Source: Ruminococcaceae bacterium UBA3753
GTDB taxonomy: Bacteria > Bacillota > Clostridia > Oscillospirales > Acutalibacteraceae
Reading direction: 5' to 3'
Assembly (NCBI GenBank): GCA_002372375.1
Contig: DFGJ01000008.1
Span: 1-23,216, forward strand
DNA: 23,216 bases
The translations under genes and the position numbers were made by a program. How positions within the stretch are numbered: position 1 is the stretch's first letter; the number at the start of each line of letters is the position of its first letter. Shown in pieces: positions 1 to 8,581 of the stretch. The notes under the pieces were generated by a model. The model was not told the DNA's origin, ran no database searches, and saw only the letters and a list, made by a program, of their open reading frames with translations.

Positions 1-3000
1 CCTGTGCTAAAGATACAGAAAATAGATAGTGTTTCTCTGGGTAATAAAGAAACACGAGACGTTTTGGAACAAAAAGTAAATGAAATAGGTGAAGTGGACA
101 GTCACAAATTAGAAAATCAAGAGAATGAAGATGAAATAACTTTTGTTGGCAAAAAAGAGAACATAAAAGAATCACCAGTAGATTCGGAAGAAAACACCGA
201 TTCTCTTGAGGAACTAATTGACGATTTAAGTAATTACAGTGAAAAGATAAAAAAAATGCAAATTCCTGACAAAGACAATGAAGATACTAAGGATTTAAAA
301 AATGCTATTCTTGAAACAAATAAAAATTTTGCAGCTTTTCTAAGGTGCCTCGACGATGAAGTACCGTCGGGCGATAGTGATGACGCTGTATATGATTATA
401 TTGAAAAAATCTTAAGTGGTGTAGACGAGCCTTGTATAGAGAAATTTAAGGTTGATCCAGATGACTTTATTCTAGGAGCTGATCTTTGTTCCGAAAAGTT
501 TTCTAGTGGTAAAAAAACAATATTCAAAGCAAAAGAATTTTGTAAGCGCTATTTGATTAACCCTAAATGGGTTAGAAAAAAAACGGAGAAGGAGATATTA
601 GATAAAGAAAGCAAAATACTTGAAAAAAATTTAAAAGAAGCTGCTGAAAGTTTAGACAAGCTCTACACTAGCATGGATAAATTAGAAAGTAAACTACAGT
701 CTAATACTTCAGAGAATGTTGAAGAAAATAGTGAATATTTAACCAATCTTAATATTGAAAAAGAAACGTTAAAAAATAAAAAACATTCCCAGTATAATTC
801 AAATAGTAGTAATATCAAAAAAGTTGATTATTCTAGGGATAATTCTGAGTTTGAGAATCTAAATGTAAACAAAAATCTCCACGATATATTCCTTAAAGAT
901 AAAGGCAGTGAAAAAGAATCTTACAAAAGGCCTTATGGAATAGAAGATACCAGCTCTCTGTCCGAAGATAATATTGCTGATAAATCAAAATTCAAGGAAA
1001 GTGATCTTAAAAAAATATCCAAAAAAAATAATGCTCCTAATGACATGAACTGCGAAAGTATCAAGTCGAGAATATCGAGAATATTTGATACAGTCTGTAC
1101 TTCAATAAGAAACTCAGAAAAAAAAGTTCCATCTTTTACGGAGAAACTGAACGATAGTAAATTGAAAAAAAGATTGAATAAGGGTAATAGTGATTATAAA
1201 TATTCAGTATTTCAAGGTAACCAATTTTATAGCGAAATTAAGCGTAATAATGATATCACTCTTAGTTCAAACTCCAAGCATGAAATTGAAGATACGGTGC
1301 TTAAACTAAAAGAAACAGATCTTTCTTCGCAGCGTGAACAAGAATTAGAGCAAACAGGGAAATCCAAAAGAAAATCATCAAGTGAAACGGATTCAACACC
1401 TAATAAAATAATAAGTCTTACAGGTTATAAAGAAAACTCAGTAGACGTGATAGAGGATGAGAGCGAGTTATATAAAACAATGGGTTTAAAAAAAGCCCCT
1501 AATCTATCTGATCCTTTGTATTTTTTATTAAAAGTGAATGATTTACTTGAAGGCAATGGAGAGACGTCACATCTTTCACTAGACTTTGGGTATAAAAATT
1601 ACAAATTAAGTGCTAAATTGGCTGACAAGATATTTAGTCTCATGTATATCAATAAAGACGCTTTAAAAGAGTGTCACAAGGGAAAGAAGACACTTTTCTG
1701 TAATCTGCTGTGGAAAGTTTTAAATTCGTTCAACGGTAGTGAATTTCCGGATAATAAAATTAAATATCCTTCAACTAAAGAAGGAATTTTAGTAGTGAGA
1801 AATAAACAAGTGTTAGAGATCGTTCCTTTTACTTTTGAGAATGTTTCGGTTATACGTAAGGCTTTTTCGGAAGTGGCGCAAAGCGTAAACTACTCTGTTA
1901 AAGACTATAGTTTTTATTTCTATTTGTATCAACTAGCTAAGAATAAAGAAATTTTGTATACTGATTTTCAGTCACTGTTGTATGAGTTATATAAATATAG
2001 TTCATCTAAGGAGGATCAATTTGTTGGTTATTTAAAACGTGTAAATAAAAACAATTTACTTCGAATATTTAATAAGTTTAAATTTGGAAATAATAGCAAA
2101 CGTATTGAATACTCTGAAAATAAGAGAAGTAGTGTTAAATATAATTCTGAATGTATAGTGTGGGATCCAATTTTTTCATTGTTAAAGGACGAAGATATAA
2201 AAAAAATAAATACAACTGTTTGGGAAGGTATATTTAGTAATGTTTTGACTGCATTAATTAAAAATAAATATATAACTTCAGAAAATTTAGATAAAATATT
2301 TTCAAATTTAAAAAAGGATGCCTTACGAAAGTCTTCTGAAATTGATGAATATAAGTTTTGGAATGAAATTATTAGCTATATGGCTAGTAATGACCAAATT
2401 AAAGAAATTGGTGTCAAAAGTTGGAACAATATCTTTTGTAGCCTATTCGGTGGTCGGAACGAATCTAATTTATTAGTAAAGGTTAATCCTGCTGCCTGGA
2501 GAACGTTAATTGAAAAGATTCCAGATAATGTATTACAGGAATTGGACTATAAAGCTTTCGAGGCAATAATAATGAGCGCCAAATTTCACGATAGCGGACG
2601 TAATGATACGACTAATTATTTGGATGGTTGGAAAAAAATAATCAAAAACATGCCCCTACCGGATAAAGATGAGTTAATATATGAAAATAAAATTCTTATA
2701 AATTGCATAAAAAAGATATGCGAGTCAGAGTGGTTTGTTTTCCTTGCTGACAGTAGTAATATTGACGCGACGCTGAAACAAAAAATTGAAAGGCTTATAC
2801 GTTTATCAGAAGGCCCTAACGCTAAAAAAGATGCTATCAAAGTACTGGAAAAAATTGATGTTAACAGTGAAGTGCAAGATTTGTTTAAATCACTTAAAAG
2901 TAGTGGTAAAATACCCGATGAAACAAAATTTGATATTTTGGACAAAGATGTGCAAAATTTATCTGTGAGTAATGTTGAACATAAAGTATCTACCGATGAT

Positions 3001-4341
3001 TGCGTAAAGATTTTAAAATACATAAGTTCTCGTACTGTTAAAGTTGATCCGAACAAAATCTCTAAGTCTTGGAATAATGTGTTATTAAGTTTAAATGGAG
3101 AACAACTAAGTTCTTGCGTTGATTGTAATGTGTGGAAAAGTTTAATTGTTCCTATGGTAAATAAAAACATTATATCGTCCGACGCCTTGAATAAAGTAAT
3201 TTCCAACTTATCGGGAGATGCTGTATCTAAAATTTCTGGAGAAAAAATCAATGACGCTGAAATCTATTGGTGTAAAATATTATCTATGTTTAAAGAGAAA
3301 AATCTATTATACAAAATTAATAGTAATAGCTGGAATAATTTATTTATAAAGATGAAGATTAATTGCGGTGTAGGCGGTACTGTTAAGAAAAATTTTCTTG
3401 GTAAAGAAAATTTGAAAACCCTAATAAAAGAAATGGATGAAGCAGTGTTAAAGGAATTATCGTATGAAAGCTGGGCCAATTTGTTGGAAAGTGGGCTTAC
3501 TTTAAATTTGGCTTGTAAAGATTTTGTTAATTTTTGTAACAAATTGTTAAAATGTATTCCCGAAATTGAGAATAATAAAACTATGATTGCGTGCTATAAA
3601 ATTTTAAGAGACCATAAAATATTTAAAAATTTTAAAAGCTTTTTTGGGGAAGACCAAAAGCTACGGGAATTAAATCAAAAAGTCATAAGATTAGAGAAAA
3701 TGCTCTCAAAAAATATAAATGCTGCTGGTAGAGGTCATTTTGATATTAACGGCGTATATTTAAAAAAGAAAACAAACACAATTAACATGCCCAAATACAA
3801 GGAAACGAATAATCATGATAAGATAAATGTTCAAAAACAAACGAATAGCAAAAATAGCACTAACATTACCGACAAAATAATTACTTCTTCAATAGAAGAT
3901 AATTCTAATTTCGTTGATAACAATAAGCAAGGCTTCGTGAAAAAAATAAAGAATATTGAAGAAAAAGGTATTTATCAGCAGACTACAGCGAGTCACAGAA
4001 ATGAAATATTCCCTAATATTAATATTAGTAATAAGAGCAAACAATTTCTTAATAAAAACTTAAATAGCGAAAAAATTAGCAACTTTGAAATAAACTCACC
4101 TGTCAATCCTTCTGAGGACAAAAAATATGCTGCAAACCCTAACGAAAAGTTTGCTGACAACAAAAAGTTTGCATTTCATAAGAAAATAGTTTCAATTAAA
4201 AATAAAAACAATGATATAAATAAGAAAGGTACTTCTTATAATAATAGACCGACATATTTAATTAACAATATATTTAATAATAACTATTTTAACAATAACT
4301 ACAACTTTATTACGAATAGTGACTCTAATAAAAGTGAATAA
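1..4341 (+). CDS. Very large Lys/Asn-rich repeat protein, 5' end outside window
   Basis: The reading frame is open from the first base, so the true start lies upstream. A GTG at position 4 has no visible ribosome site because the sequence begins there. At least 1445 residues are encoded (numbering from the GTG). I recognise no known domain. Residues ~1-500 are highly charged, low in complexity and probably partly coiled coil. Residues ~500-715 look globular. Residues ~720-945 and ~1023-1245 are two copies of the same module, offset by about 303 residues. They are marked by Trp followed by hydrophobic residues (W720/W1023, W740/W1044, W786/W1089, W807/W1110), and both contain TLI...VL.EL.Y segments. 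The last ~200 residues are Asn/Lys-rich and likely disordered. No membrane segment is seen; a signal peptide cannot be judged. It stands alone on its strand and meets the lysozyme gene tail to tail. A structural or secreted effector-like role is possible, but the function is unknown. Confidence 0.85.
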   Translation, partial: PVLKIQKIDSVSLGNKETRDVLEQKVNEIGEVDSHKLENQENEDEITFVGKKENIKESPVDSEENTDSLEELIDDLSNYSEKIKKMQIPDKDNEDTKDLKNAILETNKNFAAFLRCLDDEVPSGDSDDAVYDYIEKILSGVDEPCIEKFKVDPDDFILGADLCSEKFSSGKKTIFKAKEFCKRYLINPKWVRKKTEKEILDKESKILEKNLKEAAESLDKLYTSMDKLESKLQSNTSENVEENSEYLTNLNIEKETLKNKKHSQYNSNSSNIKKVDYSRDNSEFENLNVNKNLHDIFLKDKGSEKESYKRPYGIEDTSSLSEDNIADKSKFKESDLKKISKKNNAPNDMNCESIKSRISRIFDTVCTSIRNSEKKVPSFTEKLNDSKLKKRLNKGNSDYKYSVFQGNQFYSEIKRNNDITLSSNSKHEIEDTVLKLKETDLSSQREQELEQTGKSKRKSSSETDSTPNKIISLTGYKENSVDVIEDESELYKTMGLKKAPNLSDPLYFLLKVNDLLEGNGETSHLSLDFGYKNYKLSAKLADKIFSLMYINKDALKECHKGKKTLFCNLLWKVLNSFNGSEFPDNKIKYPSTKEGILVVRNKQVLEIVPFTFENVSVIRKAFSEVAQSVNYSVKDYSFYFYLYQLAKNKEILYTDFQSLLYELYKYSSSKEDQFVGYLKRVNKNNLLRIFNKFKFGNNSKRIEYSENKRSSVKYNSECIVWDPIFSLLKDEDIKKINTTVWEGIFSNVLTALIKNKYITSENLDKIFSNLKKDALRKSSEIDEYKFWNEIISYMASNDQIKEIGVKSWNNIFCSLFGGRNESNLLVKVNPAAWRTLIEKIPDNVLQELDYKAFEAIIMSAKFHDSGRNDTTNYLDGWKKIIKNMPLPDKDELIYENKILINCIKKICESEWFVFLADSSNIDATLKQKIERLIRLSEGPNAKKDAIKVLEKIDVNSEVQDLFKSLKSSGKIPDETKFDILDKDVQNLSVSNVEHKVSTDDCVKILKYISSRTVKVDPNKISKSWNNVLLSLNGEQLSSCVDCNVWKSLIVPMVNKNIISSDALNKVISNLSGDAVSKISGEKINDAEIYWCKILSMFKEKNLLYKINSNSWNNLFIKMKINCGVGGTVKKNFLGKENLKTLIKEMDEAVLKELSYESWANLLESGLTLNLACKDFVNFCNKLLKCIPEIENNKTMIACYKILRDHKIFKNFKSFFGEDQKLRELNQKVIRLEKMLSKNINAAGRGHFDINGVYLKKKTNTINMPKYKETNNHDKINVQKQTNSKNSTNITDKIITSSIEDNSNFVDNNKQGFVKKIKNIEEKGIYQQTTASHRNEIFPNINISNKSKQFLNKNLNSEKISNFEINSPVNPSEDKKYAANPNEKFADNKKFAFHKKIVSIKNKNNDINKKGTSYNNRPTYLINNIFNNNYFNNNYNFITNSDSNKSE

Positions 4342-4844
4342 TTTTGGCTTTCTTGTTTTAATAAGGAATTTTTGTATTTTGAGGGGGCTTCTGTTCGAAA
4401 CAGTAGTTAGTAGTTTTTTTCTTGTATTCTTATACATACTAAAAAATTAAGTGGCGTTAGGTTGTTTGTATTTTTTGATGTCCTGGTTTGATAACTTTCT
4501 TGTTTAATTATTTGAAAGTATTCTGCGGCCTAGCTGCAGTACAAAAACAGAAGATCATGTCATGGGTGCGTGTTTGGCTTTTTTAAAGGTGTATGTGGAT
4601 TTATTGTGCAAAAGCAAATGATTTTAGTTAAAATACATCTATTGTTGTATTAAAATTAGCAATGCAGTAAGCGATCAGTAGCTCTACTGCACCGATCGCC
4701 TTGGCACACAGTTTTCTAACTATATAAGTAACGCTAATTCTAAAATTCTAAAGGCCTCAGCTCTTAGAGATGTCAAAGTTTACGTTACTTTCGTTCTATT
4801 CTTTGATAATTAAAACACTGTAACCTAATTGCAAACTTTTTAAC
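4342..4844. other. Intergenic stretch between convergent genes
   Basis: No credible gene is seen in these 503 bases. They separate two converging genes, so both transcripts should end here. The only notable structure is the nested inverted repeat at 4671-4699, listed separately. A looser pair, GTAACG (4728) and CGTTAC (4783), could close a larger stem. Confidence 0.6.
4671..4699. terminator. Nested inverted repeat, possible bidirectional terminator
   Basis: Outer arms GCGATC (4671-4676) and GATCGC (4694-4699) enclose the perfect palindrome CAGTAGCTCTACTG (4676-4689). It lies between converging genes, where a shared terminator would be expected. No long T run follows on either strand, so a classic intrinsic terminator is not proven. 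Confidence 0.35.
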
Positions 4845-5582
4845 TTAGTAACCGTTAAGGTGTTTTTCTTTTATGATTTCAGGATAATTTACGTAGCATA
4901 CATCTAGATCTACGTTACCTTTTATTCCCGATATGCTACCTTCGCTACTTTTTTGCCATATTCCGTAAGAATGTTCTGAAGTACAATTCTCGTTCCACTG
5001 CGCCATCCATAAGTTAAACGGTGCGAGCCTATCCATATCTAGATAGTTTCTGCTCCAATTCAAATTAGTGTAAAACCCAACACAGTAACCTTTCTCTTTT
5101 ACTTTTTCCATGAATGCTAACATTATGTCCGTCCGCTGTTTGTTTGTTAATTTTAACTGAGCTTTATCTTCGATATCCATAAACACAGGATATTCCCACG
5201 TTGTGCGCTTGAGTCTGTTTATAAAAAATTCCGCCTCTAACTCTGCCTCCTCTACAGTAGTTGCGTAGCTATAGTGATAAGCACCTATAGGAATTCCCAC
5301 GGACTTGGCCCCTTTAATATTGTTATCCAGTTGTTTATCTGTATATTCATCCCATCTTGACCAGCCGTAACTAGTCCTAATAATGGCAAATTGCACTTGA
5401 CCGGTTTTCTTTACTTCCTGCCAATCTATATCGCCTTGCCATTCAGATACATCTATACCTGTAAAGTACTCCTGACCACAAGGCTGTGAATAAACAATGG
5501 TACTCGAGGGCAAAATAAAAGCAATGACAGTTGTTAACAGGGCAAATAACAAACTGAGTACTCTATCTCTAAAATTAAACAT
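4845..5582 (-). CDS. Secreted GH25 (Cpl-1/Acm-type) lysozyme
   Basis: The product is a glycoside hydrolase family 25 muramidase, which cuts the MurNAc-GlcNAc bond of peptidoglycan. The family hallmarks are present: GIDVSEWQG near the mature N-terminus (first Asp at residue 44) and FMDIED with the DxE pair (D136, E138), followed by TNLNW and WMAQW. The C-terminal part (GIWQ...VDLDV) closes the barrel. Residues 1-~32 form a signal peptide with an Arg-containing start and a long hydrophobic core, so the enzyme is exported. At 245 residues it is a bare catalytic domain with no cell-wall-binding repeats. I chose the ATG at 5582 because GAGG lies six bases upstream; an in-frame ATG four codons earlier (5594) has no ribosome site. 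It is a single gene. Turnover of its own wall or spore-related lysis is possible, but nothing here decides between them. Confidence 0.93.
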   Translation of the reverse strand: MFNFRDRVLSLLFALLTTVIAFILPSSTIVYSQPCGQEYFTGIDVSEWQGDIDWQEVKKTGQVQFAIIRTSYGWSRWDEYTDKQLDNNIKGAKSVGIPIGAYHYSYATTVEEAELEAEFFINRLKRTTWEYPVFMDIEDKAQLKLTNKQRTDIMLAFMEKVKEKGYCVGFYTNLNWSRNYLDMDRLAPFNLWMAQWNENCTSEHSYGIWQKSSEGSISGIKGNVDLDVCYVNYPEIIKEKHLNGY

Positions 5583-5594
5583 ACAAAACCTCAT

Positions 5595-6685
5595 ATATAG
5601 ATTAATTTTTGTCTTTGATACAATAGGCCAAACTGATATTTACTTTCCAAGGGCAGCAGTAGCAAGCAAAATAGTGGTCTTGTATTTATTAAGTACAGTA
5701 TTTTGGGAAAGACAAGCACTCATGTAGCAAAACAAGAATGGGGACACCGTTTTACTAGGATTTCATAGGCAATAAAAAATTTTCTAAATAAAATTAAACT
5801 TTTTACTTGTGTCCTCCCAAAAAATTAAAGCACTCCCACGTATTACTCTTCCCTTTACCTTAACTTTTAACAACGCTATTTCAAATTGCTAATATTAATT
5901 TAGAACAATTTTTTTGTCGAATTAATATAAAATTCTTGAAAAATTATTAATTTTGGAACCTAAATTAAAAAGTCAAGCTAAAGAGCAAAAAATGTGAAAT
6001 CTTAAAACTGTTCCAAAGCTACAACAAACTAGACTTTTCAGCAACAACGTCGCTGCATAGTGGGGAAAACTACTGCTTTATGGACTTACAACATATCGTT
6101 TAAACCTCAGTCTAATGCCAAAACTTTAGCATATAATATTATCAATGTAAACAGAAGATATTTTTAAAAGACTATGATAAAATAATTACCAAAAAGTATA
6201 ATTAAAAAAACTAACAAAAAATGTTTTTGCTGACATAAAGATTAAAAATAAGAAAGACTCTGATTATACAGACCAAACTAAACGTTTAATGTATGTATTA
6301 AACTGGGGAATCCTAAATTTTGATTTTTTGATTACATATTTTACAAAAAATTGACTGTTTGCTGTTATTTTGTATAATCTACAATTGACTGCTTTTAGCT
6401 CTACTTTGTTCTTAATGCAAAAATAGAAAATAAAAATTGCGCAAAAATTTTAATTGCAAAAATCCTATATCTGGAAATCAAGCAGTGGTGACTAAAAGGC
6501 TGTTGGGGAACGAAACGGAAAAGACCCATTCCAGGATCACCCAAGATGCAGAAAATGATTACTCTGGTAGAAGTATTGGTTATGCAAAAAAATTAAGTCC
6601 CTGTAACATGTCTTAAGCGAAAACACTACATCTCTTGTCAATACAATATAAAACAGTTGCCTTTTAAAGAATACCCTGAACCACC
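5595..6685. other. Long AT-rich intergenic stretch
   Basis: Over 1 kb without a convincing gene lies between the lysozyme and nucleotidase genes. The one thing seen is a 59-codon open frame on the plus strand (TTG 6437 to TAA 6616). Its composition is more protein-like than its surroundings, but it has no ribosome site and no family that I recognise. It may be a gene remnant or chance. Confidence 0.5.
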
Positions 6686-8173
6686 CTATTTAATAACATA
6701 TCCATCAGGTAAACTTGAAATAGTTTTTTCAGTTATTGTACCGATCTGTTTTATATGTTTTATTAATATTTCATCTAATGCTGAAAAGTGATTAACTTCA
6801 GGACTGGCTCCTATCAATTTGTACCCATCGCCACTCGCTGAAATGAAGTCGTTGGTAGCTAAAATGTACTCTTTATTAAGGTCAAGATCCTCGCCATTTA
6901 TTTTTAAGGATTTCACTTTTGAACCAGAGCTTCCTTTAGAGTCTAAGACACACTGTATTCCAGCAACTTGCAGAAATTTAGCAGCTGCCTCCGGAAAACT
7001 TGAAAGACCATGCTCTAAAGATTTTAGAATGTTTTCACCTTTGACCCGTTTTGTAATGATATAATTCCCAAATGGAGACACCTTTACAACATCCTCGTAA
7101 GTTATTTCTCCTTTACCTATGCTTTCTCTAAGCGATCCTCCGTTTGATAAAACTATTTGTGCTTCTGTTTCTTCTAGTACAAAATTTGCAAAGAGTTTTG
7201 TCAAACTAGTCTCCTTTGATCTTACGGAGGACTTTTTTCCGTCCAGGTCAATTTCTGTTTTTCCTATTACCTCTTTTAAAGAAAAATCCTGATTTTTCTT
7301 TATTTCATTCACCAAATTTTCTACATCTTTGTCCTTTTCTATCCCCTCAAACTCTGAAAAATTTACACTACTCGTCTTTACCTCAGCTTTACTATCTTTA
7401 TAGCTGACTTTGACTATTCCAAGGTTTTCGGCATATGCACCAGTAGACGCTATAATAGCCTTCCCTTCTACCTGTTTTATTTTGTCCAGAGTAGAGTGAC
7501 TGTGCCCATCGATTATCAAATCTATACCATCCACGTTATCTCTAACATCGTAAGATTGGTGGCCTTTGCTTTCGTCGTCTATACCTAAGTGGCAGAGCAA
7601 AATAATTACATTTGCTCCTTTATCTTTAAGTAATTTTACTTGTTCTTTTGCACTTTTAACTGGATCATTGAAACTAATACCTTGTACATTCTTCGGATTC
7701 GTTTTAACAGCGGTTTCCGGAGTTGCAAGACCAAATAGCCCTACTTTAACCCCATCGATTTCAATAACATCATTTTCCAGAAAAGGTTTAGTGCCATCCT
7801 TAAGTGTAACATTTGCAGCTAAAGTTTTGCACTTCATCTTTTCGGTAAGCTCTTTACGTCTGCTGTAGCCATAGTTAAAATCGTGGTTTCCGGGAGTAAA
7901 ATAATTGTAGCCCATTATATTAAGTAATGAGACTGCATTGTCTCCTTTGGACAATGTTACTAAAGGTTGGCCGTGCAAAACATCTCCAGCATCCATAAGC
8001 AGTACATTTTTATTGTCTTTCTTGAGATTTTTTATATATGTTTGCATTTTTGCGTAACCGATCACCGATGTATCTTTGTCGTAATCGATTCTTCCGTGAA
8101 TGTCGTTAGTATGGGCTATGGTCAATTCTAAACTTTTTGCTGAATTAGCACATCCTTGTGTAAACATCAACAT
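6686..8173 (-). CDS. 5'-nucleotidase/2',3'-cyclic phosphodiesterase family lipoprotein, signal peptide frameshifted
   Basis: This is a two-domain metallophosphoesterase of the UshA/YfkN type that removes phosphate from nucleotides outside the membrane. Metal-binding motifs, numbered from the ATG at 8173, are TNDIHG (22-27), DAGD (61-64), GNHD (95-98), CHLG (194-197) and GHSH (223-226). The C-terminal 5'-nucleotidase domain covers about residues 300-490, including SNGGSLR and the SPFGN segment. The ATG at 8173 gives only MLMFTQGC before the lipobox cysteine, far too short for a lipoprotein signal, and it has no ribosome site. Upstream, in another frame, TTG at 8223 follows AAGGAA and encodes an ideal n- and h-region (MRTRKISSFFLAVF). 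One extra T in the run of seven would join the two frames. The gene may therefore be phase-variable, recently inactivated for export, or carry a sequencing error. Confidence 0.9.
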   Translation of the reverse strand: MLMFTQGCANSAKSLELTIAHTNDIHGRIDYDKDTSVIGYAKMQTYIKNLKKDNKNVLLMDAGDVLHGQPLVTLSKGDNAVSLLNIMGYNYFTPGNHDFNYGYSRRKELTEKMKCKTLAANVTLKDGTKPFLENDVIEIDGVKVGLFGLATPETAVKTNPKNVQGISFNDPVKSAKEQVKLLKDKGANVIILLCHLGIDDESKGHQSYDVRDNVDGIDLIIDGHSHSTLDKIKQVEGKAIIASTGAYAENLGIVKVSYKDSKAEVKTSSVNFSEFEGIEKDKDVENLVNEIKKNQDFSLKEVIGKTEIDLDGKKSSVRSKETSLTKLFANFVLEETEAQIVLSNGGSLRESIGKGEITYEDVVKVSPFGNYIITKRVKGENILKSLEHGLSSFPEAAAKFLQVAGIQCVLDSKGSSGSKVKSLKINGEDLDLNKEYILATNDFISASGDGYKLIGASPEVNHFSALDEILIKHIKQIGTITEKTISSLPDGYVIK

Positions 8174-8223
8174 TAAAACAAAAAAACAGCTAGAAAAAAT
8201 GAGGATATCTTACGAGTGCGCAA
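8174..8223 (-). pseudogene. Out-of-frame signal-peptide segment of the nucleotidase gene
   Basis: On the minus strand, TTG at 8223 is preceded at eight bases by AAGGAA. It opens a frame reading MRTRKISSFFLAVFLF, then TAA. This is a typical positively charged start plus hydrophobic core. Adding one T to the T7 tract (or to the T6 tract before it) continues directly into LMLMFTQGC, giving a normal lipoprotein signal with a lipobox. It is most simply read as the displaced 5' end of the gene at 6686-8173. Confidence 0.65.
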
Positions 8224-8444
8224 CTTAAAAATTCCTTGCCTTTCATTTTTTATATTCTTGAACTAACTATCTTAAACTTTCTACAATCTTAGCCAAACAA
8301 AACAACTCCTTTCAGTCTAGAGCACATTTAATTGCTGCAACGATTTTAGAGTTTTTATTAAATTAAAATATATTGTGATTTTTATGATAGATTATTTTAT
8401 CTAGTATTGTCAAATATTCTTTTGAGTGGACTCTTTTCCGGCTT

Positions 8445-8473
8445 TTGACATTAATTACTTTTTATAAGATAAT
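8445..8473 (+). promoter_or_regulatory. Sigma-A-type promoter for valS
   Basis: TTGACA at 8445-8450 and GATAAT at 8468-8473 are 17 bases apart, about 110 bases before the valS start. The leader between them and the gene shows no recognisable T-box (no conserved T-box core sequence and no terminator), although T-boxes are common before aminoacyl-tRNA synthetase genes in this phylum. Confidence 0.55.
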
Positions 8474-8581
8474 TTCATTATAAGATGTTCTTTGTATTTC
8501 ACTAATGGTAAAAGAGGCGTACCTTTTGCGCTTTCGATATACGGTGAATTGGAGTTACATTCCGGAAAGGTTGTTTAAACC

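Noticed and set aside
2616..3542. Long minus-strand open frames inside the giant protein gene
   Set aside because: They are antisense shadows of an AT-rich Lys/Asn-rich coding sequence.
6437..6616. 59-codon plus-strand frame (TTG start) with protein-like composition
   Set aside because: No ribosome site and no known family; such a length can occur by chance in over 1 kb of spacer. It may be a remnant but is not supported as a gene.
8474..8581. T-box leader before valS
   Set aside because: Looked for the conserved T-box core and a terminator stem with T run; neither is present, and the leader is only ~110 bases.
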